Notes: a model not told the origin generated them from the sequence alone. DNA of 34,890 nt from Verrucomicrobiota bacterium (GCA_018898455.1 JAHIJO010000151.1:1-34890), one strand, 5' to 3'; shown: positions 1 through 8,613, numbered from the stretch's first letter. Numbers and translations are program-made.

Positions 1-348
1 AAGAAAGCAAAGGAAGCCGAGGCGGCCAAACAGGCGGCTGAGCAAAAAGCGCGGGACGAAGCGAAGGCCAAGGAGGAAGCCGGAAAGAAGGCCGCCCAGG
101 AAGCAAAAATCAAGGCGAAAGTGGAAGAGAAAGCCAAACGTGAGGCGGAATTGAAGGTCAAAGCGGAAGCGGAAAAGAAAGCAAAGGAAGCCGAGGCGGC
201 CAAACAGGCGGCTGAGCAAAAAGCGCGGGACGAAGCGAAGGCCAAGGAGGAAGCCGGAAAGAAGGCCGCCCAGGAAGCAAAAATCAAGGCGAAAGTGGAA
301 GAGAAAGCCAAACGCGAGGCTGAATTGAAGATCAAGGCGGAAGCGGAA
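1..348 (+). repeat. 174-bp in-frame tandem repeat, two copies visible
   Basis: Copy 1 spans 1-174 and copy 2 spans 175-348. The first 140 bases of the copies are identical. The first differences are at 141/315 (t/c) and a few bases further on. The unit equals 58 codons, so copy number can change without breaking the frame. Copy 1 may extend upstream of the window. Confidence 0.9.
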
Positions 349-678
349 AAGAAAGCGGCGGCAGCCAGGGCGGCCAAAGAACTGGCTGAAAAGAAAGCCG
401 CGGAAGAAGCCAGGATTAAAGCGAAGGCCAAGAAGGAAAAAGAAAAAAAGGCCGCCCAGGAAGCAAAAATCGAGGCGAAAGCAAAAACCGAAATCGATGC
501 CTTAAAAAAGATGGAATCGGAGTTGAAGGCCAAAGTTGCCCAAGCGGAAGCGGAACAGAAGGCGGCAGACGCGCAAGCGGCGGCATTAGCGGGTGAGTAT
601 CAAAAGGCGCAGGCCGATGCGGATGCGAAAGCGATGGAAGAAGAGCGATTGAAGCAGAAGGTGAAAGAGGGGTTATGA
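1..678 (+). CDS. Lys/Ala/Glu-rich coiled-coil protein, 5' end outside window
   Basis: The frame is open from base 1 to the TGA at 676-678, so the true start lies upstream; the GTG at 121 is internal to the repeat and is not a credible start. The visible 225 residues are almost only Lys, Ala, Glu, Arg and Gln in heptad-like order, as in the long helical middle domain of TolA-type proteins. No enzyme domain or membrane segment is seen. A 58-codon unit (174 bp) is tandemly repeated: bases 1-140 match 175-314 exactly, then the copies drift. The stop overlaps the next start as ATGA, implying translational coupling with the coil/barrel protein that follows. A periplasm-spanning or envelope scaffold role is inferred from composition and neighbour only. 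Confidence 0.7.
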   Translation, partial: KKAKEAEAAKQAAEQKARDEAKAKEEAGKKAAQEAKIKAKVEEKAKREAELKVKAEAEKKAKEAEAAKQAAEQKARDEAKAKEEAGKKAAQEAKIKAKVEEKAKREAELKIKAEAEKKAAAARAAKELAEKKAAEEARIKAKAKKEKEKKAAQEAKIEAKAKTEIDALKKMESELKAKVAQAEAEQKAADAQAAALAGEYQKAQADADAKAMEEERLKQKVKEGL

Positions 679-2276
679 AAACAATCATTATTATCGTTGC
701 CGGAATCAGTATCATGTCAACATTCGCGCTATTTTCCATTGCCCAGGATATTGCGCAGGATGCTAAGACGAATCAAGTGACGGAAGCGGCCAAAAAGTCC
801 GCGGAAGAAGCGCAAGTCAAAGCCAAGCGGGATATTGAATTACAGTCCAAGGCGGCGGCGGAAGCCAGAAAGAAAGCGGCATTGGCGGCTAAGGCAAAAA
901 AGAAGGAAGCTGATTCGGCTCAACGTGATGCAATGGTGAAGGCGGAAAAAGCCGCCGCGGCCAAAGCGGCAGTGGCGCGAGTGACCAAGGCTATTGCAGA
1001 GCGGAAGTCGGATGAGGCGGTCAATGTGCAGAAAGCGGCAGATGAACCGGCGTTGGCGAATGCAAAGGTGAAAGCGGAAGCGGATCAGGCAGCGCGGAAA
1101 GCAAAGGTGAGATCCCGCATCGCAGAAGGTACCGTGGCAATATCCGGTAGTCAGCCGGAGACCGAAGCACAATTGGTGGCAGGGAAAGCGACGACGATTG
1201 CATCCAAGGAGCTTGAAGAAGGTAAATGGCGCGTGACTGTCGGCATGCTGTATCGCCGGATTGGTGTTCAGCGATTCAAGGCGGGATCGTATTCGTCCGG
1301 CTATAAGATCGGATCAAAATCGGGTGATGATCATTGGGATGGACCGGCGGACCAGGATGGCAACCGAACCTATGATAATGGGTATGTGCGATCCGATGAT
1401 TTTACGGACTTGGACGGTGGGACTTGGAACTGGGGCTACACCAGCGGGCGGCAGGTAGAGGGGAATACGATCGATTTTTCCGGGGTGAACCGGGTGTGGC
1501 GGGAATACAGCCGGCAGGTGACGGTGGTGGAGGGGGAAACCAGTGATAACGCTGACTCCAGAGGCGGTTTACTGGTGGAAGCGGAACGGTATCTGGCGCA
1601 GACGCGGTACTTGGATTGCGGATTGAGGCTGGGGGTGTCGCGGGAGCAGACTTTTCAGGCATCAGGGGAGATGAGTACGTTTGAAGATAAACAGCAATGG
1701 GATACCTTGGAGAATCGGGTGGTGGATACGTATAATATCTCGGGGACAGGGATTACTCCGGATAGCACCGTGTATCGCGGAAATCGGTCCGACCAGGGGC
1801 CGGTAATCGATACGGCACCGATGATCCGGCGCGAGGCAGGGAGCGAGTTGGTATCTTCGGAAACGTACCGGGCATATAATATAATCGCGGATTCGCTGGA
1901 TATGGATTTATCGACGTTCTCGCTGGGCTTGAGTGTGAAGGGTAAATATGGACGGGTTTATCTGACGGGATCAACCGGGCCGACGCTGAACTTGGTGAAT
2001 ACGGATGCAACGTATGCCGAGACTCTGTACGAGTCGAGTAACGGAGGCGAGTCGCGGCCCTTAATGTACTGGGAGGACAGCACGAGCGGGACGGAGTGCT
2101 TGTTTGGATATTATGTGCAAGGGGAAGTTGGGGTGAAGATTTACCGGGGTTTGCAGGCGGGGGTGTTTGGGCGATATGATTGGTTGGAGAACATTTCGGG
2201 GAACGTGGGGCAATCCCGGTATGAAGTCAACCCGGCGGGCGGCTCGATGGGCGGTACCGTGGGTCTGCAATTCTGA
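675..2276 (+). CDS. Signal peptide, Ala/Lys coiled coil and C-terminal outer-membrane beta-barrel protein
   Basis: This 533-residue protein starts at an ATG that overlaps the previous stop (ATGA). Residues 1 to about 24 form a signal peptide (MKT, then an Ile/Val-rich core, then SIAQD). Residues of about 30-165 are a charged Ala/Lys/Glu helix like the upstream protein. From about 175 onward the sequence alternates polar and aromatic residues with many Gly, Tyr and Trp, and it ends in Gly-Leu-Gln-Phe; a terminal Phe is typical of BamA-folded barrels. The likely role is an outer-membrane barrel tethered by a periplasmic helix. No family is recognised by name. GC and codon use shift between the coil and the barrel, suggesting different origins for the two halves. 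Confidence 0.75.
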   Translation: MKTIIIIVAGISIMSTFALFSIAQDIAQDAKTNQVTEAAKKSAEEAQVKAKRDIELQSKAAAEARKKAALAAKAKKKEADSAQRDAMVKAEKAAAAKAAVARVTKAIAERKSDEAVNVQKAADEPALANAKVKAEADQAARKAKVRSRIAEGTVAISGSQPETEAQLVAGKATTIASKELEEGKWRVTVGMLYRRIGVQRFKAGSYSSGYKIGSKSGDDHWDGPADQDGNRTYDNGYVRSDDFTDLDGGTWNWGYTSGRQVEGNTIDFSGVNRVWREYSRQVTVVEGETSDNADSRGGLLVEAERYLAQTRYLDCGLRLGVSREQTFQASGEMSTFEDKQQWDTLENRVVDTYNISGTGITPDSTVYRGNRSDQGPVIDTAPMIRREAGSELVSSETYRAYNIIADSLDMDLSTFSLGLSVKGKYGRVYLTGSTGPTLNLVNTDATYAETLYESSNGGESRPLMYWEDSTSGTECLFGYYVQGEVGVKIYRGLQAGVFGRYDWLENISGNVGQSRYEVNPAGGSMGGTVGLQF

Positions 2277-2503
2277 TGGCACGTCATCATCTCTGATCGC
2301 CGGTGCTCAAAGGTCTTACGGCGCTTGCCTTGGCTCTGCCAATGGTCTCATTGCTTTCATCCCGATTCCATTCCCCGGGCAGATTTGGCTCATGACCTGA
2401 CTATCGTCACGCACTCCGACGTTTTCAATGCAAGGCCTGTTTATTGACTTGTGTTTTGGTGTTTGATGAGATAAAAACAACATTTTAGATGGTCGCTCAT
2501 CCC

Positions 2504-2593
2504 CATAGGTAATTGGGAGAGCAAGCGGGCCGAAGGCGCCTTTTATTTTGCGTCAAAAACACTTACACACCGTGCAGGAGACAAAGGCTTATG
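2504..2593 (+). promoter_or_regulatory. Possible single-aptamer glycine riboswitch upstream of gcvH
   Basis: Seen: GGGAGAGC at 2515-2522, GCCGAAGG at 2529-2536 and a late CAGG...CAAAGG block at 2575-2587. These resemble the three conserved glycine-aptamer blocks in the right order. GGCGC (2535-2539) can pair with GCGTC (2551-2555) as a P3-like stem. CATAGG (2504-2509) can pair with CTTATG (2588-2593) as P1, which would include the gcvH start codon. The P2 loop is very short compared with known aptamers, so the call is tentative. Position directly ahead of a glycine cleavage gene is the strongest support. Confidence 0.45.
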
Positions 2594-2980
2594 ACGACTC
2601 AACCCGGGGATTTGAAATACACAAAAACTCACGAATGGGTTCGGCGGCGCGGCCAGCAGATTGAAGTGGGTATTACCGATTTCGCCCAGCACCAGCTTTC
2701 GGATATCACCTATGTGGAACTCCCTGCAGTCGGCGAAAAATTTACGGTCAACAAAGAAGCAGTGGTCGTGGAGTCCATCAAGGCCGCCTCGGATGTCTAT
2801 GCTCCGGTTGCGGGGGTAATCACGGAGGTCAACGCGAGCCTGGCCGCCACCCCGGAGGTGATCAACTCGGATCCATATGGCGCGGGTTGGCTCTTCCGCA
2901 TGACGCCTGACCTCATGACTGATGTGGAAATGCTGATGGACGGCGGCCAGTATGAGTTTTTACTACCGAAAGAGCATTGA
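2591..2980 (+). CDS. gcvH: Glycine cleavage system H protein
   Basis: This is the lipoyl carrier of the glycine cleavage complex: it shuttles the methylamine intermediate between the P, T and L proteins in the cytoplasm. The product is 129 residues, the usual H-protein length. The N-terminus has the family pattern LKYTKTHEWV. The lipoylation site is Lys64 in ESIKAASDVYAP. The ATG at 2591 is chosen over an upstream in-frame start because AGGAG lies at 2576-2580, about 10 nt ahead, and because homology begins here. No gcvT, gcvP or lpd is in the window, so the gene stands alone. It is followed by a clear terminator and preceded by a possible glycine riboswitch. Confidence 0.97.
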   Translation: MTTQPGDLKYTKTHEWVRRRGQQIEVGITDFAQHQLSDITYVELPAVGEKFTVNKEAVVVESIKAASDVYAPVAGVITEVNASLAATPEVINSDPYGAGWLFRMTPDLMTDVEMLMDGGQYEFLLPKEH

Positions 2981-3036
2981 TTTTCGATGCTGATTGGTTT
3001 CAGCGTGTGTCAAACCTGAAAGAATGAAGAACAATG

Positions 3037-3065
3037 ACCGTCCTGTACCGGCAGGACGGTTTTCT
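3037..3065 (+). terminator. Rho-independent terminator after gcvH
   Basis: A 9-bp perfect stem, ACCGTCCTG (3037-3045) with CAGGACGGT (3052-3060), has a 6-nt loop and is followed by a T-rich tract. It lies about 57 nt after the gcvH stop and ahead of carB. Confidence 0.85.
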
Positions 3066-3108
3066 TGTAGTCAGATGATCTTGGGATCCTTTACCTGGAG
3101 AATAAGCT

Positions 3109-6100
3109 ATGCCGAAACGTGTTGATATTGAAAAAGTCATGATCATTGGTTCGGGCCCGATTATCATCGGGCAGGCCTGCGAGTTCGATTATTCCGGCAC
3201 TCAGGCGTGCAAAGCGCTGCGCAAGCTGGGGTATAAGGTCGTGTTGGCCAATTCCAATCCGGCGACCATTATGACCGACCCCGGCATGGCGGATGCCACC
3301 TATATTGAACCGCTTAATCTTCGGCGCATGACCGAAATCATCGAGAAGGAACGACCAGATGCGCTCCTACCGAATCTGGGTGGGCAATCCGGACTGAACC
3401 TCTGTTCCGAACTGGCCAAGGCCGGCATCCTTGAGAAATACGGTGTCAAGGTCATCGGGGTCCAGGTTGACGCGATTGAACGGGGAGAAGACCGGATCGC
3501 GTTCAAGGAAACCATGAACAAGCTTGGTATTGACATGCCGCGGAGCGCGCCGGCCTACAGTGTGGACGAAGCGGAAAAGATTGCAGCCGAGCTGAAATAT
3601 CCTGTCGTCATCCGGCCGGCCTATACCATGGGCGGCACGGGCGGAGGCTTGGTTTATAATGTCGAGGAATTGCGCGTTATCGCGAACCGTGGTATTGCCG
3701 CCAGCCTCGTGGGCCAGATTCTGGTTGAGGAATCGGTACTGGGCTGGGAGGAGCTTGAACTGGAAGTCGTCCGGGATGCCAAGAACCAAATGATCACGGT
3801 CTGCTTTATCGAGAACATCGATGCCATGGGAATCCACACGGGCGATTCCTTCTGTGCCGCGCCCATGCTGACCATCGGTGCGGAGCTCCAGAAACGTCTC
3901 CAGAAGCATTCCTACGATATCGTGGAAGCCATCCAGGTTATTGGCGGCACCAACGTTCAGTTTGCCCACGACCCGAAAACCGACCGGGTCGTGGTCATTG
4001 AAATCAACCCGCGCACCTCGCGGTCGTCGGCCCTGGCCTCGAAGGCGACGGGTTTTCCCATCGCCATGGTCTCCTCCATGCTGGCGGTGGGGCTGACCCT
4101 CGATGAGATTCCCTACTGGCGCGACGGGACGCTGGAAAAATACACGCCGTCCGGCGACTACGTTGTCATTAAGTTTGCCCGCTGGGCGTTCGAAAAATTT
4201 AAAGATGCGCAGGACAAGCTCGGGACCCAGATGCGGGCTGTGGGCGAAGTGATGAGTATCGGCAAGACCTACAAAGAAGCATTGCAGAAGGCGATTCGTT
4301 CGCTGGAAACCGGCCGGTACGGTCTCGGCTTTGCCAAGGATTTCAACCGGCGCTCCCTGGCCGAACTCATGGATATGCTTCGCGAGCCGACCAGCGAAAG
4401 GCAGTTCATTATGTACGAGGCCTTGCGCAAGGGCGCTTCGGTGCGGGAACTCGCGGAGCGGACCTATATCAAGGCTTGGTTCATCCAGCAGATGAAGGAA
4501 CTTGTGGAACTGGAGGAGAAAATACTCCAATGCAAGGGCAAAACATTACCGGAGGCCTTGCTGGTTCAAGCCAAGAAAGACGGGTTTGCAGACCGTTACC
4601 TGACGAAACTCCTGGGGCTCAAGGAATCCGATATCCGCCGGCGCCGTGCGGCGCTGGGCGTTGTCGAAGGGTGGGAGCCGGTGCCCGTCAGCGGAGTGGA
4701 AAACGCCGCCTATTATTTTTCCACCTATAATGCGCCGGATAAAACGTCCGTCAACAACCGGAAAAAAGTCATGATCCTGGGCGGCGGGCCGAACCGGATC
4801 GGGCAGGGGATTGAGTTCGACTACTGCTGTGTCCACGCGGCCTTTGCCCTGCGTGATGCCGGGGTGGAAACCATCATGGTCAACTGTAATCCGGAAACCG
4901 TGTCCACGGATTACGACACGTCGGACAAGCTCTATTTTGAACCTCTGACGGTCGAGGACGTGCTGAGCATTTATGAAAAGGAAAAGCCGGAAGGCGTGAT
5001 CGTTCAGTTCGGCGGTCAAACGCCGCTTAATATCGCCGCTGAACTGGCCGAGGCCGGCGTGCAGATCCTTGGCACCAGTGTTGAAACGATCGCCCTGGCC
5101 GAGGATCGCGACCTGTTCCGGAAAATGATGGAGAAGATGGGCATCCCGATGCCGGAGTCTGCCATGGCGAGCTGTATTGAAGAGGCGCTGGCGGCCGCCA
5201 AGCGGATCGGATATCCGATGATGGTCCGCCCCTCGTATGTCCTGGGCGGCCGCGGCATGGAAGTGATCCACGACGATGACATGCTCCGGCATTATGTGGC
5301 GGCTGCCGTGGATGTCACGCCGGAGCGGCCTATTCTCATTGACCGGTTTCTGGATAATGCTTTGGAAGCGGAAGCGGACGCCCTGGCCGACGGCACCGAT
5401 GCGTACGTGCCGGCCGTGATGGAGCATATTGAGTTGGCCGGCATCCATTCCGGAGATTCAGCCTGCGTGATTCCGCCCGTCAGCATTCCTTCAAAGCATT
5501 TGAAAACAATCACCGACTATACCCGTCGGATTGCCCGGGAACTGAAAGTGGTGGGGCTGATGAACATGCAGTACGCGATTGCCAATGATGTTGTGTATGT
5601 GCTCGAAGCCAACCCGCGGGCGTCGCGCACGGTGCCTTTGGTTTCCAAGGTGTGTAATGTGTCCATGGCCCGGATTGCAACCTTGTTAATGTTGGGTCAA
5701 AAACTCTCCGACATGAACCTGAAACCGAGAAAGATACCGCATTTCGGCGTCAAAGAAGCCGTCTTTCCGTTCAATATGTTCCCGGAAGTGGACCCGCTTC
5801 TGGGGCCTGAAATGCGGTCCACGGGCGAGGTGCTGGGGATGGCCGAATCCTTTGGACTGGCCTTCTTCAAGGCCGAGGAGGCCGCCCAACCGGCCTTGCC
5901 TACGGAAGGCACCGTGTTGATCAGCGTGGCCGAAAAGGATAAGGCGGCTATTGTGCCGGTGGCGCGCGAGTTTGTCCGGTTGGGATTCGCGATTTTAGCC
6001 ACTCAGGGCACGCGCCGCTTTCTGGCTACGCACGACATCAAGGCGGAACTGATCGGCAAACTGCATGAAGGCCGTCCAAATATTGTTGATGGGATCATGA

Positions 6101-6309
6101 ACCGGGATATCCAACTGGTGATCAATACTCCTGCCGGTAAACGGAGCCAGGATGACGATTCCTATATCCGCAAGGCGGCCATCAAATACAAGGTGTCGTA
6201 TGTGACGACCGCCGCGGCGGCCCTGGCATCCGTCAAAGGCATCGCGGCCTGCCGCAAAGGCCGCAGCGGGGTGAAATCCCTGCAGAGTTATCATCGCGAT
6301 ATCGTGTAA
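3109..6309 (+). CDS. carB: Carbamoyl-phosphate synthase large chain
   Basis: This enzyme makes carbamoyl phosphate from bicarbonate, ammonia (from glutamine via CarA) and 2 ATP, for arginine and pyrimidine synthesis. It is 1066 residues, full length for the family. The two halves are homologous. The carboxyphosphate ATP-grasp domain has the glycine loop TMGGTGGG near residue 174. The second synthetase half begins near residue 550 (GGGPNRIGQGIEFDY) and has VLGGRGMEVI near 711. The allosteric MGS-like domain follows from about residue 935 to the end. The start ATG follows a TGGAG ribosome site. carA is not in the window, so the subunits are encoded apart. Confidence 0.98.
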   Translation: MPKRVDIEKVMIIGSGPIIIGQACEFDYSGTQACKALRKLGYKVVLANSNPATIMTDPGMADATYIEPLNLRRMTEIIEKERPDALLPNLGGQSGLNLCSELAKAGILEKYGVKVIGVQVDAIERGEDRIAFKETMNKLGIDMPRSAPAYSVDEAEKIAAELKYPVVIRPAYTMGGTGGGLVYNVEELRVIANRGIAASLVGQILVEESVLGWEELELEVVRDAKNQMITVCFIENIDAMGIHTGDSFCAAPMLTIGAELQKRLQKHSYDIVEAIQVIGGTNVQFAHDPKTDRVVVIEINPRTSRSSALASKATGFPIAMVSSMLAVGLTLDEIPYWRDGTLEKYTPSGDYVVIKFARWAFEKFKDAQDKLGTQMRAVGEVMSIGKTYKEALQKAIRSLETGRYGLGFAKDFNRRSLAELMDMLREPTSERQFIMYEALRKGASVRELAERTYIKAWFIQQMKELVELEEKILQCKGKTLPEALLVQAKKDGFADRYLTKLLGLKESDIRRRRAALGVVEGWEPVPVSGVENAAYYFSTYNAPDKTSVNNRKKVMILGGGPNRIGQGIEFDYCCVHAAFALRDAGVETIMVNCNPETVSTDYDTSDKLYFEPLTVEDVLSIYEKEKPEGVIVQFGGQTPLNIAAELAEAGVQILGTSVETIALAEDRDLFRKMMEKMGIPMPESAMASCIEEALAAAKRIGYPMMVRPSYVLGGRGMEVIHDDDMLRHYVAAAVDVTPERPILIDRFLDNALEAEADALADGTDAYVPAVMEHIELAGIHSGDSACVIPPVSIPSKHLKTITDYTRRIARELKVVGLMNMQYAIANDVVYVLEANPRASRTVPLVSKVCNVSMARIATLLMLGQKLSDMNLKPRKIPHFGVKEAVFPFNMFPEVDPLLGPEMRSTGEVLGMAESFGLAFFKAEEAAQPALPTEGTVLISVAEKDKAAIVPVAREFVRLGFAILATQGTRRFLATHDIKAELIGKLHEGRPNIVDGIMNRDIQLVINTPAGKRSQDDDSYIRKAAIKYKVSYVTTAAAALASVKGIAACRKGRSGVKSLQSYHRDIV

Positions 6310-6331
6310 CGACGGCCCGGAGGGTGATGCT

Positions 6332-6973
6332 ATGTATCGCTTGGGACAGAAAGAAATTGACGAAGTCAGCAAGGTGATCAAGGCGCAGAAAATGTTCCGG
6401 GTGGGCGACCCCAAAACCGGTCACCTGCAGGAAGCCAACCGCTTTGAAGTAGAATGGGCGCAAACTATCGGCGTCAAGCATGCCCTCCTGCTCTCCGGCG
6501 GCGGCACGGCGGCGCTGATGGCCGGGCTGGCCGGCATGCTCGCCGATCTGCGCCGGATTCGCGCGCGGTTCGTCGTCGAACTGAAAGGCAATCCCGGCAT
6601 TCGCTTCGCGCCATCCAACGATCCGCGGGGTGATTGCGGCGTGGTGGTCGGCTTTCAATTCGAAAGGGAAGCCGCAGCCCGAGCGTTTGCCAAGGCCGAA
6701 GGCGTTGGCGGTGGGCTGCCGATTGATAGCGGCAAGCATGTGTATTCCAATTGGGATCCGATTCTTAAACATCGCGTGGGCCATCACCCGGTCATGAACC
6801 CCTATCGCATGCCGAAGAACAAGGGCTTGCGCCTGAATTACACCAAGAATACGTGCCCGCGCACTCTGGACATCCTGAAACGTACCGTCTTCATCAGCCT
6901 GCACCCGGATTGGACCGAAGCGCAGATCAGCAAGCGGATCGCGGCGTGTCGCGCGGCGGGGGCGCACGGATGA
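6332..6973 (+). pseudogene. DegT/DnrJ/EryC1/StrS aminotransferase lacking its catalytic core (in-frame internal deletion)
   Basis: The first ~68 residues match the N-terminus of DegT-family PLP aminotransferases (MYRLGQKEIDEV, then IGVKHALLLSGGGTAALMAGLAG). The rest matches the family's C-terminal part (NDPRGDCGVVVGFQF, then GKHVYSNWDPIL, HHPVMNPYR, CPRTLDILKRTV). The middle is missing: at about residue 68-70 the text jumps directly between the two parts. Members are normally about 380-430 residues and this one is 213, so roughly 200 residues are gone, including the Schiff-base Lys and the Asp/His that hold PLP. The frame is intact through the joint. It overlaps the next start as ATGA. It cannot be a normal aminotransferase; it may be decaying or repurposed as a structural protein. 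Confidence 0.75.
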
Positions 6974-7728
6974 GACTGAAGTTCATTGACATTAATCTGG
7001 CGTTCGGCCAGCCCGTGCGGGCGGGATACCGTCCGGCCTTTACGGCGGGCGATGTGCGGCGGGTCATGAAGCAGGCCGGAATTGCCAAAGCTCTTGTCTG
7101 GCATGTTGCCCAACACGATCTGGCGCCGGCCGACGGCAATCGCCTGTTGGCCAAAGCTATCGCCGGCGCATCCTCGCTGTGGGGTTGTTGGACGATCCTG
7201 CCTCCGCAGACGGATGAAGTCATTACGCCTGATTTCTTCCGCCGCATGAAACGCCATGGAATTGTGGCCCTGCGCGCTTTTCCGGATTATCACAAATTCC
7301 TGATCAATCGCGTGACCTTCGGACGGTTTCTGGATGAAGTGACCGAGCGCCGCATCCCGCTCCTGCTCTCGCTGGAAAAGGGCGGCATCACCTGGCCGGC
7401 TGTCTATCAGGTGATGGCCGATTTTCCGAAATTGACCTGTATCCTGTGCGATATCGGTATCTGGGGCGTGGACCGTTTCACCTGGCCCCTGCTTGAGACC
7501 TATCCGAATCTATATCTGGAAACCAGCCTGCTGGCACTCGATGATGGCGGTTTTGAAAGCATGGTGGCGCGCTTCGGCGCCCGGCGGATGGTTTTCGGCA
7601 CCAATTTCCCGGAGCGCTATCCGGAAGCCGGCATGTTGTCCCTGATCCGCGCCGATATTTCCCGTTCGGATAAACAGAGGATCGCCGCGGCGAATTGGGA
7701 GGTCGTGCTGAACCAAATGCGTGTGTGA
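6970..7728 (+). CDS. Amidohydrolase-2-fold protein without metal ligands (probable pseudoenzyme)
   Basis: The 252-residue product has the layout of PF04909-type TIM-barrel amidohydrolases, including a YPNLYLETS strand and a late RMVFGTNFP motif. The expected metal ligands are all changed. The N-terminal HxH is replaced by DINLAF (residues 7-12), the mid-barrel His by LLLSLEK, the next His by LCDIGIWG, and the terminal Asp of FGTD by Asn. The ATG at 6970 overlaps the previous stop and is preferred to the longer upstream frame because homology starts here. The next gene encodes a homologue with all ligands intact, suggesting a catalytic/non-catalytic pair. Function is unknown. Confidence 0.8.
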   Translation: MRLKFIDINLAFGQPVRAGYRPAFTAGDVRRVMKQAGIAKALVWHVAQHDLAPADGNRLLAKAIAGASSLWGCWTILPPQTDEVITPDFFRRMKRHGIVALRAFPDYHKFLINRVTFGRFLDEVTERRIPLLLSLEKGGITWPAVYQVMADFPKLTCILCDIGIWGVDRFTWPLLETYPNLYLETSLLALDDGGFESMVARFGARRMVFGTNFPERYPEAGMLSLIRADISRSDKQRIAAANWEVVLNQMRV

Positions 7729-7753
7729 ATTTGGAATCGAATCTGTTCCCCTG

Positions 7754-8554
7754 ATGAAGAAAACGCAACACTTACGAACGGCATTTTTCTCCCGCCGGCG
7801 GGTGCCTGATTGCCCGGTCTATGATCTGCATGGTCATATGGGGCCGGTGTACGGTCTGCATATCAATCGGGAAAGCGCCGCGCAGGCTGACGCCGTGTTG
7901 AAGCGCAACGGTGTCCGGCTTCTGGTTTTCTGCCATCATGCGGCGTTGTTATGCCCGGATATCGGCAATGCGGCCAATATCGTTGCCGTGCGCGCGTTTC
8001 CGGAAAGACTGCGCGCCTATTGCGGCATCAACCCGAATTATCCTGACCAAATTGAGAAAGATTTAACATCCTTCGATCGCTATCCGGATGTCTACGTGGG
8101 GTTCAAATTTCATGCCAGTTTTCATGCAATCCCGATTACAGATGCGCGCTATGAACCGGCCTGGGCATTGGCCGATGAACGCGGACTGCCGATCCTTCTC
8201 CATACGTGGGGCAACGATCCCCAGTGCGGTTATACGGTCATCCGGCAGGTGGCGGAACGCTATCACCGCGCGCCCATCCTGCTGGGGCATTCCTGTCATG
8301 GCGCTTGGGATGAAGCCATTCGGCTTGTTAAGGATTTCCCCAATGTTTATTTGGAACTCTGCGCGGTGATGGATGAGCGCGGAATTCTCGAACGCTTCGT
8401 GGAAGAACTGGGTTCCACCCGGATCGTGTTTGGGACAGATTACCCTTGGTTCAGCCATCATTATTATATCGGCGCGGTGCTGGGCTCGGGCATTGGCGAT
8501 GAGGATTGCCGCAATATCTTTTACCGGAATGCAAAACGGATTCTTGGCAAATAA
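7754..8554 (+). CDS. Amidohydrolase family protein (metal-dependent TIM-barrel hydrolase/decarboxylase type)
   Basis: This is a PF04909-like amidohydrolase of 266 residues from the ATG at 7754. All expected metal positions are visible: DLHGH (His26, His28), LLHTWG (His150), GHSCHG (His179) and FGTDYPW (Asp229). GFKFHAS near residue 118 matches the family's GxKxH strand. The family includes hydrolases and non-oxidative decarboxylases, and the substrate cannot be told from sequence. A GTG at 7721 would add 11 residues and overlap the previous gene; neither start has a strong ribosome site. The protein is a divergent homologue of the upstream pseudoenzyme, and the two genes are 25 nt apart or overlap. 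Confidence 0.88.
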   Translation: MKKTQHLRTAFFSRRRVPDCPVYDLHGHMGPVYGLHINRESAAQADAVLKRNGVRLLVFCHHAALLCPDIGNAANIVAVRAFPERLRAYCGINPNYPDQIEKDLTSFDRYPDVYVGFKFHASFHAIPITDARYEPAWALADERGLPILLHTWGNDPQCGYTVIRQVAERYHRAPILLGHSCHGAWDEAIRLVKDFPNVYLELCAVMDERGILERFVEELGSTRIVFGTDYPWFSHHYYIGAVLGSGIGDEDCRNIFYRNAKRILGK

Positions 8555-8556
8555 AT

Positions 8557-8593
8557 ATTCGGCAAAACCACCGCCGCAGTGGTTTTACCGAAT
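8557..8593 (+). other. Strong intercistronic hairpin
   Basis: attcggcaaaaccac (8557-8571) pairs with gtggttttaccgaat (8579-8593): 15 positions with one mismatch and a 7-nt loop. It begins 3 nt after the amidohydrolase stop and ends 8 nt before the AGGAGG of the URO-D gene. No T-run follows, so it looks more like an mRNA-stability or partial attenuation element than a full terminator. Confidence 0.75.
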
Positions 8594-8613
8594 GTTTATG
8601 CAGGAGGAAAATA

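Noticed and set aside
1..348. CRISPR array
   Set aside because: The repeats are coding, 174 bp long and contiguous, with no spacers.
3367..4530. 387-codon minus-strand open frame opposite carB
   Set aside because: It lies wholly inside carB; its composition is a by-product of GC-biased third positions and it has no recognisable protein features.
4546..5448. 300-codon minus-strand open frame opposite carB
   Set aside because: Antisense shadow of the second CarB half, without domain-like features.
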